Both the position numbers and the translations under genes were made by a program. This document shows positions 15,653-16,301 of a DNA stretch of 16,301 nucleotides, one piece after another (within the stretch, counting starts at the first letter, position 1; each line of letters starts with the position of its first letter). Under the pieces are notes generated by a model that ran no database searches, was not told where the DNA came from, and saw nothing but the letters and a program-made list of their open reading frames with translations. Source of the DNA: an uncultured Lachnospiraceae bacterium (lineage in GTDB: Bacteria > Bacillota > Clostridia > Lachnospirales > Lachnospiraceae); contig CAJUEI010000070.1 of the NCBI GenBank assembly GCA_910585255.1, positions 1 to 16,301 of the forward strand, written 5' to 3'.

Positions 15653-16072
15653 GTGCAGATAGTGGGGGCTTTTTTGGCTGTAGCCGGGTTTTGTATGGTA
15701 ATTGAGGTACCACGGAAGTTGTTGTATCATACGGCTTTTGCAGGGGCGATTGGGTGGATGGTTTATCTGGCTGCTATGGATATGGGGTGTACTTCTTATA
15801 TCGCTTGTTTTTGGGCGGCAGCAGCGGTTTCGGTGTTTTCTCATGTGGAGGCACGGAGGTTAAAGGCTCCTGTTACGGTTTTTTTAATTGGGGGGATTCT
15901 TCCTATGGTGCCTGGAGCGGGGATGTATCGAACGGCGTATAGTATTATTGCGGAGGATGCGGAGCAGGTTTATATGCATCTTCAGGAGACACTTTTGATC
16001 GCTGGGGCAATTGCAGTGGCTATTTTTATGACAGATTCGGTGGCTCGGATTGTTTTGCGGAAAAAGAGATGA
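15653..16072 (+). CDS. Threonine/serine exporter, ThrE_2-type small subunit
   Basis: The 139-residue product has four or five hydrophobic helices and the motif GGILPMVPGAGMYRTAY, which mirrors GGIMPMVPG in the preceding gene; this is the ThrE_2 family (DUF3815/PF12821). It starts at GTG15653 behind AAGGAGGA (nine-base gap); the GTG two bases upstream runs into an immediate stop. Together with the upstream gene it should form one exporter, equivalent to a single ThrE chain cut in two. The repeat at 16074-16216 begins two bases after the TGA stop and provides the operon terminator. Confidence 0.88.
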   Translation: MQIVGAFLAVAGFCMVIEVPRKLLYHTAFAGAIGWMVYLAAMDMGCTSYIACFWAAAAVSVFSHVEARRLKAPVTVFLIGGILPMVPGAGMYRTAYSIIAEDAEQVYMHLQETLLIAGAIAVAIFMTDSVARIVLRKKR

Positions 16073-16073
16073 G

Positions 16074-16216
16074 GAGGACGCCAGAGTGCGATATAGCAGC
16101 GATATTCCGCTCTACGGAAAGTAAGAAGCTCTAAGACTTCTGAATTTAGGTATATCCAACCGGACGGACCGGGGTGCAATTCGCCCGTGCAGCGGGCTAA
16201 ACACACCCCTTTTTTT
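16074..16216 (+). repeat. Right copy of the ~143 bp terminator-bearing repeat
   Basis: This copy matches the reverse complement of 1-141. It starts GAGGACGCCAGAGTG two bases after the last stop codon. It contains the hairpins TTCCG/CGGAA (around 16103-16118) and AGAAG/CTTCT (around 16122-16140), and ends in the terminator at 16171-16216. The best-conserved part is the terminator half (about 45 bases with two changes); the middle differs by substitutions and a 7-9 base gap. Compensated stems in the hairpins suggest that RNA structure, not a protein, is what is kept. Confidence 0.85.
16171..16216 (+). terminator. Strong intrinsic terminator of the thrE operon, inside the repeat
   Basis: The outer stem GGGGTG (16171-16176) with CACCCC (16204-16209) and the inner stem GCCCG (16183-16187) with CGGGC (16193-16197) are separated by a symmetric six-base internal loop. 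Seven T (16210-16216) follow directly. This is a complete rho-independent terminator for the rightward operon. Confidence 0.85.
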
Positions 16217-16238
16217 GCCATTCGGGAATGGCAAAAAA
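16211..16238. repeat. Perfect 13-bp palindrome at the outer edge of the repeat
   Basis: TTTTTTGCCATTC (16211-16223) and GAATGGCAAAAAA (16226-16238) are exact reverse complements with two bases between them. The left arm includes the T-run of the preceding terminator. On neither strand does a T-run follow the stem, so this hairpin is not itself a terminator. Confidence 0.7.
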
Positions 16239-16301
16239 TCCTAATGGATCGACAGAAGTCTAAGAGACTGTCTAATATCTTTTCATTTTCTTCCCAATGT
16301 G
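16239..16301. other. Terminal intergenic sequence
   Basis: I see no gene in the last 63 bases. AGTCT-AAG-AGACT with outer GAC/GTC forms a small hairpin near 16252-16273, and no T-run follows it immediately. Confidence 0.3.

Noticed and set aside
1..16216. Composite transposon bounded by the inverted repeats
   Set aside because: The interior is conserved housekeeping genes with no transposase, and the repeats carry terminators rather than insertion-sequence ends.
1..16301. CRISPR array or cas genes
   Set aside because: No regularly spaced direct repeats and no cas-like proteins were seen; the only tandem repeat is a single pair of 12-bp units at 8008-8031.

Overview
The window looks like a chromosomal segment of a low-to-mid GC Firmicute of class Clostridia, most likely Lachnospiraceae. 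The pointers are the gene order dgt-dnaG-rpoD-trmK, the purine-rich coding strand with AAGGAG-type ribosome binding sites, the Fe-S type PurF with a propeptide, and the divided threonine/serine exporter. The family assignment is inference; there is no 16S gene here. All protein genes that I support lie on the plus strand.

Layout. Positions 1-141 hold one copy of a ~143 bp repeat, and 16074-16216 hold a second copy in opposite orientation. Each copy ends in a strong intrinsic terminator hairpin and both point outward. A 300 bp leader follows the left copy and precedes a GlgX/isoamylase-like protein (457-2466). That protein keeps the family scaffold but appears to have lost GH13 region I, the catalytic nucleophile and the acid/base. 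Next is a purine block: purC (its own TTGATT-17-TATAAT promoter), purF, purB, then a HisA isomerase of the eukaryotic (HIS6-like) type. AICAR links purine and histidine synthesis, which may explain this neighbour.

From 7140 to about 8100 the DNA changes to small, broken and regulatory elements: a 26-codon ORF, a fragment of a cell-wall-binding-repeat protein, and a compact locus with the architecture of a type I toxin-antitoxin. That locus has a promoter, a structured leader with anti-Shine-Dalgarno sequences, a 33-residue one-helix peptide with a near-perfect ribosome binding site, a terminator, and a good opposing promoter for an antisense RNA. A tandem 12-bp repeat and a minus-strand tRNA-Leu(CAG) with its own promoter and terminator follow. 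The accessory DNA sits on the 3' side of the tRNA, as expected for an old integration scar.

From 8405 to the end is the conserved macromolecular-synthesis-type cluster: dgt (dNTPase family), dnaG (primase), rpoD (major sigma factor), trmK (tRNA m1A22 methyltransferase), a TGS-containing uridine-kinase-like protein, and a two-gene ThrE-type exporter. The genes are closely spaced and probably co-transcribed. The right repeat begins two bases after the last stop codon and supplies the terminator of this operon.

The items most worth a second look are the terminator-bearing inverted repeat pair, the apparent GlgX pseudoenzyme, the type I toxin-antitoxin-like locus and the eukaryotic-type HisA.
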